Assembly (NCBI GenBank): GCA_947385875.1
Contig: CANDMV010000009.1
Span: forward strand, 1 to 48,636
DNA from: an uncultured Eubacterium sp.
GTDB taxonomy: Bacteria > Bacillota > Clostridia > Lachnospirales > Lachnospiraceae
Length of the DNA stretch: 48,636 nt
Direction: 5' to 3'
The position numbers and the translations under genes are program-made. The notes below the pieces were generated by a model. The model did no database searches. It had not been told where the DNA came from and worked only from the letters and a program-made list of their open reading frames with translations. This document shows, piece after piece, positions 27,501 to 36,500 of this stretch. Each line of letters opens with the position of its first letter. Within the stretch, counting starts at the first letter, position 1.

Positions 27501-28229
27501 ATGATAAACATTCTGATACCGGCCTGCGGGAAAAGCAGCTTTTATGAAGACAGCTATTATCCGCAGAATGTAGTAGAAATCAAAGGGAAGCCGATGATAG
27601 AGCATGTAATCCGCAATTATAAATCACTGGAAGACCCTAAATTTACAGTATGCTTATTTCGAAGCGAGTGCGATGAATTCCATACGGATAAAATCGTTTC
27701 AATTCTCACAGATCAGAACTGTAATATTGTAAAGCAGGAGAATGTAACGGGAGGCGCGTTGTGTACGGCGCTTTTAGCAGTTGATTATATTGGAAATGAA
27801 GACGAGCTTATTATCGCGAATAGTGATCAGATTATAGATCTGGATATTGCGGCAGCGGTCAGCTTCTTTCGGGAGCGCAGGACCGACTGCGGCGTTATCA
27901 GTTTTAACAGCGTTCATCCAAGATGGTCATATATACGCGTGAATGAGGCGGATGAGGTGGTTGAGACAGCAGAAAAGCATCCTCTTTCAAGCCATGCAAT
28001 CGCCGGCTTTTATTATTTTGCGAGGGGAATAGATTTTATTCATGCATCGAAGCAGGTGATACGGAAGAAAGAGACATATAACGGCCGTTATTTTATTTCT
28101 TCATCAATAAATGAAATGATTCTTGAAAATAAAAAGGTCGGTTATTATGAAATTGATTCAGATAAGTACCATTCTTTTTATTCGCCTGAGAAAATTGCGG
28201 AATATCAGAAAGGAGACGAAAGGAAATGA
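27501..28229 (+). CDS. Nucleotidyltransferase-fold protein with degenerate NTP loop (242 aa)
   Basis: Paralogue of the enzyme encoded at 28554. Shared landmarks include ELIIANSDQIIDLDI, HPRWSYIRVNE, and NGRYFISSSINEMI near the end. The N-terminal loop, normally GxGxRF...PKPL, reads ACGKSSFYEDSYYPQNVVEI, so key glycine and arginine positions are gone. It may be a catalytically weak or regulatory partner, or use a different substrate. It starts directly after the HAD stop and overlaps the cupin by 4 bp. Confidence 0.8.
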   Translation: MINILIPACGKSSFYEDSYYPQNVVEIKGKPMIEHVIRNYKSLEDPKFTVCLFRSECDEFHTDKIVSILTDQNCNIVKQENVTGGALCTALLAVDYIGNEDELIIANSDQIIDLDIAAAVSFFRERRTDCGVISFNSVHPRWSYIRVNEADEVVETAEKHPLSSHAIAGFYYFARGIDFIHASKQVIRKKETYNGRYFISSSINEMILENKKVGYYEIDSDKYHSFYSPEKIAEYQKGDERK

Positions 28230-28561
28230 AAGAAGCATCGCTGAATGATATGGTAAGAGGCTGGTTTGTAGGGAATTTTGAACCGGTATTGATCCGGACC
28301 GGAGATCTTGAGATTGCGGTTAAGGAATATAAAAAGGGTGATTACGAGGAAGCGCATTATCATAAGATTGCAGAGGAAATCACCGTGGTGGTGTATGGAA
28401 GAGTACGGATGAGAGGAAAGGAATACGGAAAGGGCGACATTATCATCATTGAGCCGGGAGATGTAACCGATTTTGAGGCTTTAGAAGATACAGCGTGCAC
28501 GGTTGTGAAATATCCGGGAGCGCTGAATGATAAATACAGGGAGGGTGAACAGGATGCTTAA
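28226..28561 (+). CDS. Small cupin protein (111 aa)
   Basis: Single-domain cupin. DYEEAHYHKIAEEITVVVYG carries the metal-binding HxH (His44, His46) and a nearby Glu, and GDIIIIEPGDVTDF is the second cupin motif. Likely a sugar epimerase/isomerase-type or small-molecule-binding protein. It overlaps both neighbours (ATGA at its start, 8 bp at its end), so it is made in step with the two nucleotidyltransferases. Confidence 0.85.
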   Translation: MKEASLNDMVRGWFVGNFEPVLIRTGDLEIAVKEYKKGDYEEAHYHKIAEEITVVVYGRVRMRGKEYGKGDIIIIEPGDVTDFEALEDTACTVVKYPGALNDKYREGEQDA

Positions 28562-29339
28562 TATAGTCATTCCAATGGCAGGAAGGGGAAGCCGTTTCTT
28601 AAATGCAGGATATACGGATCCGAAGCCGCTCATAAAGGTGGATGGAATTGAAATGATCCGGCTTGTAATAGAAAATATAAGGCCGGACTGCGAACACAGG
28701 TTTCTGTTTATGTGCCTTCAGGAGCATATTGATGCCTATGAAGTTGACAAAAAACTGAAAAAGTGGTGTCCGGGCTGTGTCGTTATACCCGTAGCGGGGG
28801 TTACGGAAGGTGCTGCATGTACGGTTCTTTTAGCAGAAAAATATATAAATACAGATGATCCCCTGATGATTGCGAACAGCGACCAGTGGGTGGATATCGA
28901 CATTAACAGCTATCTTAAGCAGGGAGACGGGGCAGACGGGCTGATCATGACTATGAAAGCAGATCATCCAAAATGGTCGTATATCCGCTTCGATGAAAAT
29001 GGAAATGTCAGCGGAGTAGCAGAAAAGCAGGTGGTTTCTGATGAGGCAACCGTGGGTATTTATAACTATGCGCACGGCAGGGATTATGTTTCATGTGCAC
29101 ATAAGATGATTGATGCAGATATCAGAGTGAACGGGGAATTTTATGTGGCCCCAGTGTATAACGAGCTGCTCAGCGCCGGAGGAAAGATCGAGATCTATAA
29201 TATAGGAACTGATGAAGAAGGAATGTATGGTCTTGGAATCCCGGAAGATTTAAATTATTTTATGGGGCTGGATTTATGCAGAAAAGCGGCTGAAAAAGTA
29301 CGGGCGAATGATTATTCCACGCAGATAAGCAATATATAA
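28554..29339 (+). CDS. Sugar/polyol-phosphate nucleotidyltransferase (261 aa)
   Basis: Canonical NTP-transferase fold. NIVIPMAGRGSRF (nucleotide loop), DPKPLIKVDGIEMI, and LMIANSDQWVDIDI (metal-binding Asp) are intact, and DHPKWSYIRFDENGNVSGVAEK lies in the sugar-binding half. It activates a sugar- or polyol-phosphate with a nucleotide. ATG 28554 is used because GGGAGGGTGAACAGG precedes it; a start 27 bp upstream lacks this. The gene is the last of the GDPD-HAD-NTase-cupin-NTase cassette and is followed by an IS66-like palindrome. Confidence 0.88.
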   Translation: MLNIVIPMAGRGSRFLNAGYTDPKPLIKVDGIEMIRLVIENIRPDCEHRFLFMCLQEHIDAYEVDKKLKKWCPGCVVIPVAGVTEGAACTVLLAEKYINTDDPLMIANSDQWVDIDINSYLKQGDGADGLIMTMKADHPKWSYIRFDENGNVSGVAEKQVVSDEATVGIYNYAHGRDYVSCAHKMIDADIRVNGEFYVAPVYNELLSAGGKIEIYNIGTDEEGMYGLGIPEDLNYFMGLDLCRKAAEKVRANDYSTQISNI

Positions 29340-29352
29340 GGATATAAAAGCA

Positions 29353-29399
29353 GATGCGGGGTAACAGTTCAGCCAAAGGCTGAACTGTTACGATGCGGG
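29353..29399. mobile_element. 31-bp palindromic IS66-like mini-element with 8-bp target duplication, copy 1
   Basis: Positions 29361-29374 and 29378-29391 are perfect 14-bp inverted repeats (GTAACAGTTCAGCC) around AAA. The whole 31 bp is flanked directly by GATGCGGG at 29353-29360 and again at 29392-29399. IS66-family elements have ends starting GTAA and make 8-bp duplications. This looks like two such ends fused without internal genes. A second copy is at 37073. Confidence 0.8.
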
Positions 29400-29516
29400 A
29401 CAAATACTGCTGGGAGCATTATGCATAAGAAAAGGGACGAAAATATTTTTTTGAGAGCAGGCAGCAGGGGGATTGGAAATCCATATAGTTTCTTGAAAAG
29501 CATTATATCCGTACAG

Positions 29517-29534
29517 CGGCTGTTCATGCAGCCG
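29517..29534 (+). other. Short hairpin upstream of the degenerate radical-SAM gene
   Basis: Perfect 6-bp stem CGGCTG/CAGCCG with loop TTCATG, followed by TTTAAA. It lies 25 bp before the ATG at 29560. It may be a weak terminator or a leader structure. Confidence 0.3.
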
Positions 29535-29559
29535 TTTAAACGATGGAAGGGAGTTGACT

Positions 29560-31062
29560 ATGAAATACTGTCCTCGATTTTATCATCACCTGGATCTTGG
29601 CGATGATGCGGGTGGAATGAGCTTCTGCCCCTGGATACAGCCTGAGTACGCTTGTATTGGAAATCTGAATTATGATACCGTCGAAGAAGCAGTTCATTCG
29701 GAACCCGCAGATCTTTTACGGGCTTCCATGGACGATCAGACATTCCAGTATTGTTCCTCGAAGCTGTGCCCGTTCCTTCAAAATCATACGTTAGAGGAGC
29801 TGTCTTTGGAGGAATATGAGCGGAAAAAATGTGTTTCATCCGTGCCGGATGAAATAGAGCTTTCCTGCGATTTTTTCCATAATCAGAGCTATGAGGCCTG
29901 CCGGGACGCGGCATCTCTTCCATCGGTTGGCTGTGCGGAAAAAATACACGTGATATACAAAACAATCCTTCCGATTCTGAATCAAGCGAGACATGTTTCC
30001 ATATCCGGAGGGGGGTGGGAATGGGATCCCCTGACATCCTGCTATATGATGGAGCTATTGGAAAATCTGCATCCGTCCAGCCCTGACTTTCAGCTTTTAT
30101 TGGAAACAAACGGCGTTTTCTTTGATGAAGCACATTGGAAAAGAATCGGACATCTGAGCCGGTTCCCGGTAGAAATCGCCGTAACGGTCAATAGCTTTGA
30201 CGAATTTATCCATACCTATTTATCCAGTGCGGAGCACTTTAGATACGGTGTGCCCTTTGGGTATAGACATACTGCACGTGGCGGAAACTATCAGAAAATG
30301 CTGTCCGGATTGGAATTTATGGCCCGGCTTAGGGCTGAAAAGAAAATTTCCTGCCTTACAGGCCTATTGGTAATGCAGGATCGGAATTTCGCGGAAATTC
30401 CTGCAATTATTAAGCGCTGCTTTGACATGTATGCGTTTGACCGGATGATTCTGCGGCCTGTCAGCCATAGCAGCGCAGAGAAAGAGGACGTTTATTGGTT
30501 TCGGGATATCCGTAATCCTCTCCACCCATATCATATGGAGTATCTGCAGATTATGGAAAATGAGGTTATGAAAGATCCGCGGGTGCAGATCTGCGGAAAA
30601 ACGGTCACAAAGCCGTGTCCATATCCTAAGAATGAAGAACGGCAGCCGGATTTTTTATTCCCTTATGAAGCAGTCAGACGCGGCAGCAGAGTGGTTATTT
30701 ATGGGGCCGGTGAAGTCGGGAAGAAAATAGTACAGATGATAAATGAATATTCGTATTGCAGCGACATTTTGTGGATAGATCAGCAGTTCAACAATGAATC
30801 CATACAGTCGCCAAACCGGCTCCTGAATCTTCCGCATAATCATTATGATTTCGTCATTTTAGCGACAGCAAATTCCTTCTTTGAGCTGGAAATGAGATCA
30901 AATTTAAGGGATATGGGAATACCGGACAGGCAAGTGCTTTCCTGCCGCAGGAAAGGACGAATCACCCCTATGAGCTGGGATTATCAATCAACACGAAAAA
31001 GCTGGAGGCTATCTGTAAATGAAGACGAAGCGTACAAAGATTGCAGTCCTGTCATTGGCTGA
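29560..31062 (+). CDS. Degenerate radical-SAM/SPASM-like protein fused to a Rossmann domain (500 aa)
   Basis: Paralogue of the protein encoded at 20832. The N-terminal SPASM-like part keeps all four cysteines (Cys4, Cys23, Cys65, Cys70) with CIGNLN and CPFLQN. LLLETNGVFFDE, AVTVNSFDEF and DRNFAEIPAIIKRCF also match. The cluster motif has become HNQSYEAC: two of three cysteines are replaced (His107, Tyr111; only Cys114 remains). The SAM loop reads GGGWEWDPL, and ~17 residues are inserted before ARGGNY. It can hardly bind the standard 4Fe-4S/SAM cluster. Residues ~365-470 add a Rossmann-like domain (VVIYGAGEVGKKIV). ATG 29560 follows AAGGGAG. It overlaps the pyruvyl transferase gene by 44 bp. 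Confidence 0.85.
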   Translation: MKYCPRFYHHLDLGDDAGGMSFCPWIQPEYACIGNLNYDTVEEAVHSEPADLLRASMDDQTFQYCSSKLCPFLQNHTLEELSLEEYERKKCVSSVPDEIELSCDFFHNQSYEACRDAASLPSVGCAEKIHVIYKTILPILNQARHVSISGGGWEWDPLTSCYMMELLENLHPSSPDFQLLLETNGVFFDEAHWKRIGHLSRFPVEIAVTVNSFDEFIHTYLSSAEHFRYGVPFGYRHTARGGNYQKMLSGLEFMARLRAEKKISCLTGLLVMQDRNFAEIPAIIKRCFDMYAFDRMILRPVSHSSAEKEDVYWFRDIRNPLHPYHMEYLQIMENEVMKDPRVQICGKTVTKPCPYPKNEERQPDFLFPYEAVRRGSRVVIYGAGEVGKKIVQMINEYSYCSDILWIDQQFNNESIQSPNRLLNLPHNHYDFVILATANSFFELEMRSNLRDMGIPDRQVLSCRRKGRITPMSWDYQSTRKSWRLSVNEDEAYKDCSPVIG

Positions 31063-32158
31063 CATCAATAATTACGGGGACATGTTTTTTCCTTATCTGT
31101 TTCGGGAGGAGCTGAAAAAACGTCTGCCGGATGCAGAAATAAGGCTATATACCAATGTAGCCTGCCATTCTGTCCTTTATGATACACAGAAGTATGACAG
31201 GAAATTACTTGGAGACTACGACGCAATTATTTTAGCGGGTGGAGAGACAATTCATCTATGGGATGAGGAGCAGTGGTCAAATCTTTATCCTGATGCAGGC
31301 GACGGCAATATATCCGATATTGCCTTTGACTGGCTGACGCTGGATAAACCGTTTAAAGCCTATTTTTCCGTCGGCGTGCATCCGAACATGCAAGGACATA
31401 AGCAGGAAGCTTTATGTGCCATGAACCGGCTGAATTATTTGTCGGTCAGGGGAGAGCTGTCAAAAAAGATTCTTGAGGGCGCTATCATCTCTCACAGCAA
31501 TGAGATTCGGATTGTGCCGGATCTGGGCTGGATATTTAATCAGTACATAGACAGGTGGGAGCAGGAAGGGAAGGGGAAAACCGCATTGCCTCAAACGCCA
31601 TATATGATCTTTGAAATGTTTTATGAATTTGACGAGAATACCCTTCAGTTTGCGGCAGGGGCGCTGGCGCGATTTCAGGAAGCAACCGGCGTACGTGTTG
31701 TACTGCTGCCGATCGTGCAGACCAAAAGTACGCAGGCCCTGTCCTCATGGAATGACTTTTATCCGCTGTCGCGGCTTCAGGAGTATGCAGAGGGCGCATT
31801 CCTGCTTATGCCGGATCAGCTTGACATTTTCGATCTGGGCAGGCTGCTGAAGCATGCAAAATTTTATCTGGGCGACAGTATGCACGGGGCGGTTACCTGC
31901 CTTGCCTACGGAAAGCCTGCCGGAAATGTTCTTACATGGACGGCTCCGAAGCTGCAGGATGTACATGGTATGCGGATGCGGGCGGACTGCTTCATTACGC
32001 ATTGGGGAAGGCTTCCAAAGCTGCTTGATGCTTTGAACGCAGAGGCGGAGGATGAAAAGGCAGCAAGGTATGCTGCAAAGTACGCGGATTATATGCGGTA
32101 TCGTCTGTCCGTGGAGATAGAACTGCTGTGCCGGCAGCTGACAGGAAACGATAAATAA
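31019..32158 (+). CDS. Polysaccharide pyruvyl transferase family protein (379 aa)
   Basis: Family PF04230. ADINNYGDMFFPYLFREELK near the N-terminus, DYDAIILAGGETIHLWD, the SVGVHPNM and YLSVRGELSKKILE region, IRIVPDLGWIF, and the C-terminal YLGDSMHGAVTCLAYGKPAG are all in the usual order. It transfers pyruvate (or a related group) from PEP to a sugar to make a ketal, adding negative charge to the polysaccharide. Start ATG 31019 lies within the preceding gene, 10 bases after GGAGG. It is the last plus-strand gene of the glycan locus and is followed by a strong hairpin. Confidence 0.9.
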   Translation: MKTKRTKIAVLSLADINNYGDMFFPYLFREELKKRLPDAEIRLYTNVACHSVLYDTQKYDRKLLGDYDAIILAGGETIHLWDEEQWSNLYPDAGDGNISDIAFDWLTLDKPFKAYFSVGVHPNMQGHKQEALCAMNRLNYLSVRGELSKKILEGAIISHSNEIRIVPDLGWIFNQYIDRWEQEGKGKTALPQTPYMIFEMFYEFDENTLQFAAGALARFQEATGVRVVLLPIVQTKSTQALSSWNDFYPLSRLQEYAEGAFLLMPDQLDIFDLGRLLKHAKFYLGDSMHGAVTCLAYGKPAGNVLTWTAPKLQDVHGMRMRADCFITHWGRLPKLLDALNAEAEDEKAARYAAKYADYMRYRLSVEIELLCRQLTGNDK

Positions 32159-32190
32159 ATCTGCCTGTTCCTAATCTATAAGAAAAATAA

Positions 32191-32226
32191 AAATCAGCGG
32201 AATATCTGATGGTGTTCCGCTGATTT
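32191..32226. terminator. Bidirectional intrinsic terminator between convergent genes (hairpin family copy 1)
   Basis: Perfect 12-bp stem AAATCAGCGGAA/TTCCGCTGATTT, extended by four more pairs including G-U, with a 4-nt TGAT loop. A-rich sequence on the left serves the minus strand as a U-tract. It lies between the pyruvyl transferase and DUF4062 stops. A close relative is at 42735-42772. Confidence 0.8.
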
Positions 32227-32241
32227 ATCCAGAAACTCTTT

Positions 32242-33273
32242 TTACTTTTTTGAATCGTCTTTTTTTGCATTATCCCATAGCGTTTTAATCTCCGTTGAAA
32301 AATTAGCATACCATTCATTGTCGGAAGTAATTTTGAACATAGGTCGTTGACTGCCTTTCATTGTGTGTGGGTAGAGCAGAATCTGTATGTAATTATTTTG
32401 TTCTTGCGCATGCTCAACAGAAAAAATTCCATAATTGGGCCATTTATCTGTCTCTCTATATATTAAGTTTGAATATTCCTTTTGCAATTCCATAAAAGAA
32501 TCATAGGCTGTATTATGGTTATTATAGGAATGTATGCTATATTTAGGATGCTCTTTTTCTTTGTAATCATATGCTAATATCCGATATTCACATCCTGAAT
32601 TTAAAGATTTTTTCAAAGCCGTTTCATATTGATTTAGAATATTAACTGCCGTTCTGCCTATGATTGTAACCCTTTTTGCATCAAGAATAATTTTAGAAAA
32701 TTCCTGATCAGGGTTTGTATCTAACGAATATAAAAAATCACTTGGAGCATTTCGTACCCAGCCAGTCCGACTATATTCTTTAGATTCAAGACCTCTATTG
32801 ATTTGTTTGTTCAAAGCGTTCATAACTTTCATAGCGAGATTTTCAGAATTACTCCACCATTCTACGATTCTGTTTTTTTTAATTTCCTCTTTAAATTTGT
32901 CCAATTTTATTTTCTTTGAGACATCTTGTTCAATATTTTTAGGCGCTACTGGGATTTCTTCATCAATTAAGAATGCCAATATTGGAATTCCTTTGCTTAA
33001 TGCATAACGGAATTCCTTTTCAGTGTAGCTCATCCCTGCATATTCACCTGTTTTTATGATACTTCCATATCTATGGCCAATGATTAAAACATAGTAATCA
33101 GAACTGTCTATGGTTTCCTGAATGATTTTCCACTGGTCATCATTCCCGGCGCTGAACATTTCCATTCCTATTGGAAAATGATACATGGATAGAATCGTCT
33201 CCTGAATTTTTTGCCTTTCTTCTTTTAAGTCTTCGTAGGTAGAACTAATAAAAATTTGATATTTTTTCTGCAA
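32242..33273 (-). CDS. DUF4062 (TIR-like) protein with C-terminal PLD-like/DUF5919-type domain (343 aa)
   Basis: Residues 1-~120 are a DUF4062 domain: FISSTYEDLKEERQKIQETI, PIGMEMF, DYYVLIIGHRYGS, and MSYTEKEFRYALSKGIPILAF. DUF4062 is TIR/SEFIR-like and is often found at the N-terminus of STAND immune proteins. Residues ~175-340 (AKRVTIIGRTAVNILNQYET, GCEYRILAYD) resemble a PLD-like sensor domain without an HKD motif. The start is TTG 33273 with GGGAG 9 bases upstream. Together with the upstream HD/GHKL ATPase gene (251 bp away, same strand) it could form a defence module; that is inference. Its base composition is AT-richer than the glycan locus. Confidence 0.8.
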   Translation of the reverse strand: MQKKYQIFISSTYEDLKEERQKIQETILSMYHFPIGMEMFSAGNDDQWKIIQETIDSSDYYVLIIGHRYGSIIKTGEYAGMSYTEKEFRYALSKGIPILAFLIDEEIPVAPKNIEQDVSKKIKLDKFKEEIKKNRIVEWWSNSENLAMKVMNALNKQINRGLESKEYSRTGWVRNAPSDFLYSLDTNPDQEFSKIILDAKRVTIIGRTAVNILNQYETALKKSLNSGCEYRILAYDYKEKEHPKYSIHSYNNHNTAYDSFMELQKEYSNLIYRETDKWPNYGIFSVEHAQEQNNYIQILLYPHTMKGSQRPMFKITSDNEWYANFSTEIKTLWDNAKKDDSKK

Positions 33274-33524
33274 AAAGTATCTCTCCCTTCTTTTTTTGTT
33301 GGATAATTAGTTTATATATCAGAAGTCTCTTGGCTGTTGTTTAAGTTCCCGCAAGGTAGATCCCGGATCTGTAGAGACAGCTTCTGTCCACCGGAAATAA
33401 GCTGATGTTGTAGTAACAGACATTATAAAGTTATTTTTACTTTGAAGTTCAAGCATCCATGACAGTTATGTTGGTGGGAAAGTCAAGATGTTTATATTAT
33501 TATCTCTTTTGTAAAATTTTGTAT

Positions 33525-36500
33525 CTAAGCAAAATCATTCTTTGTAAGATAAATATCGTTTGTTAATTCAAACAAGCCATTTGAAGTTTCTTTCAAGTAT
33601 TGCAAAACATTATTTACCTTTTCGAGTGTTTCCTCATACTTATCTTCAAAAATACTGTGCAACATTTCCCATAAAAGCTCTGGGGCACGATCATTTAATA
33701 CTACACAATTGTCTAATATGAACTTGGCAAAGCGGTGATTCGCATTACATGCATATCGCATATCTGGATGCTTTGTCGTTAAATACGGGCAATCCTTATC
33801 TAATGGAGGAATGAAAAAATATGGCGGTAAAATGTTGGCATGTTCGTCTGACATGTCACATCCCTTTTTGACTATATAAGTTTTAATATGAGTCTTAACA
33901 CAGCCTCTTACAAATCTTATGCGCAACATAAATTCCTTTCTTAAATATGCTATATGAAAAAAACTTGACAGAGGTAACCGTTTGAGGTCTCCTAAATCAT
34001 ACACAAAATAAACAGGCCAATGCAATTCATTTATTTCAATCTCCTCACCTCGGTCTAATGCCTGTTGGATCATTTCCAATGAATATATCGTGCCATTAGC
34101 ACAAATATATTTATCCTCTAACATAGATTTATTTGCTTGCATTGCATCCCAATATCTTTGTGCCGAATAATATTGAAATTGTAATACTCGAAAAATTGTA
34201 TCATCATAATCCGAATTTTCATCTACACTTCCAATGGCGTAGAACATATGCTCAATCACACCAAACATTTCTAATGTCGCACACTGTATAGTTTGCCTTG
34301 AAATGCTTACCTGCGGGCGAAACTTATCCTTTAGCAGTAATATGATTCCATAATAGGAACTGCTCGTTTGAAAGAAAAAATCCACATCACCGCATATGAT
34401 GCCATTATATGATACCTTTTCTTTGCCGCATAAATTTTTGAAATATTTATTATACCAATCAAAATCGGACAATTTGTATTTTATTAGAGTACGTTTTTTC
34501 ATGTATTTTTCATATTTTTCATATTTACTCAACATACATTCTATTTTTTCTTTGCTTGTCCATAAGTCTTTAATTCTTGATTCTTCTCTCTCATCTAAAC
34601 AAGATGGTTCTGGCTGAAAACTGGAATTATATTTTTTTCTTAATATTGTAATATCCTCTATAATATTTGGAGAATATGGTATATCTATTTTAAAATTCAG
34701 ATGAAATTCATCAGTTTTGCGGTCTAAATGGAGTTCTAACTCTATATTAAAAATTTCTTTTTTACAGCCAAAATACCCTTCAAAACAATCGCTGCTTTCT
34801 TCAATATCAATTAGCAGTGCCGCTCCTGTAAGATAGGGAGATTTTGCATAGCGATCAAGAGATACGCATTTGATTTTTAAAGGGTTCGCCTGCCAATCAG
34901 AAAGTTCCGGTATATCCTGTTTTATTTTTTTAATCTGCTCCTCTGGGATCGGGATCAAATAGCAACCGTTTTGGTCTTTGTCATCTGACGGTTGAATATT
35001 ATGTATATCCTCCATAAGCTCAGATTCTGTCGGATAATCAAATGAACCCTCTTCTCCATCATAATGAATGGCAACCTGCGGATAAAAAACATATTGGTCA
35101 ATGATATCCTTAAACCTCTTATGTTTTCCACTAAGGTATAAACTGGTCCGCACAGCGATCACTGTCCCTGCCTGTCTCAAAAAGGGAGTTTTCTCTTCCG
35201 GCGTTTTTCCCTTCATCGGGCCCGGATGATGTCCCTTTTCCTGGCTGGCCAAATAATAATATCCCGCCATTCCATGCATACTCATACGCAGTGCAGAATG
35301 ATGTCCTTTACCGTCATTAAACCGTCTCGTGCTAATTTCAATCTGATTGGTGCGTTCATCCCCCATAAAACAGGAAAGTATCCCAATGCCAAATTGACTG
35401 ATTGGTGTAAAATCCAGATTGGCATTACAACGGATTTTATCCTGTTCAAACAGGTCAGAAGTATAGTAAGAACATCCAGCCTTCAATAAATAGTTCATGA
35501 TAATGTCTTCTGTCATGCCGGTTCCATTATCCTCTATGCGGAACCAGCGAAATCCATTTTCTGTCCATGTCCGAATATTGATCTGCGGATGCCAGTCTGC
35601 CTGCAGATTTTTGTCTAATTGTTCTCTTGTACGTACGGCATCAATGGCATTCTGCAATAGTTCTCGTACAAAGACTGTAGGACTATTATACAGTTCTTTA
35701 CCTGCAAACAATTCCAGGATTCTGCTATGGTCCAGGGTCAGGCGATATTGTCCAGATAAATACCCCTCTGGCCGGATATTTCTTTTTATTTTCATGGGAA
35801 GCACAAAATCCTGCCATGTTCCGGCAAAACGCTTGAGCTGCCTATTGCAATCAGTCAATTCCTGGTCTGCCCAGTCAAGGTAAGTATTGATTGCCTGCTC
35901 AATTTGTATGGTTCTGCTGGTAGCGCGGTAATTCAGTAGGTACGGATAGGCGGATTCCGTAACATTATCAAAATCAAACCCGTGGGAAGCCATGTGTTTC
36001 TTCCACTCTTTTTTGCTGATTCGAGCGCTGTAATCTTTCTTTTTGTCAAAACCACAATAATTGTAAACCGCCTGCGGAGCACGGCTTGTATCAAAATCCA
36101 GTATATCGGCCAAGCGGAGCAATATGGCGCAAAAACGAAGATCCAGCGTTGGGAGTGCATCTAGTTCATCCAGTGCCGAAACGTTTTTGCCATGGCTTTG
36201 GCAGACACGAATCAAATCCTCCCGGTCAACCTTTCCTTCCAATACCTCAGGCCAGTCGATTTCATACAGAAGTTCTTTGACACGTTCATGATGCACGCTT
36301 CTAAGATAATTCTGTACTATGTCATCTGCCAGATCCGGTTTGTCTTTTCCACCAGCATATACCCTGACATACTCATCACAATTTTCTTCAAGATACTTAT
36401 TTAGCCTGTAAGAATCGTTTAAAATCGAAGCCTTCTCTGCATCGCTATAGCTCATGCCTATATCATGACAGCATGCAGACAGAATAAGCATGGCAGCTTC

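Noticed and set aside
29361..29391. Palindrome as an ordinary terminator of the nucleotidyltransferase gene
   Set aside because: This copy has no T-run after it, and the flanking 8-bp direct repeats fit insertion better. It may still act as one by chance.
29421..29606. 61-codon plus-strand frame with GGGAG before ATG 29421
   Set aside because: No recognisable homology, and it runs out of frame into the radical-SAM-like gene; the ribosome-site match alone is not enough.
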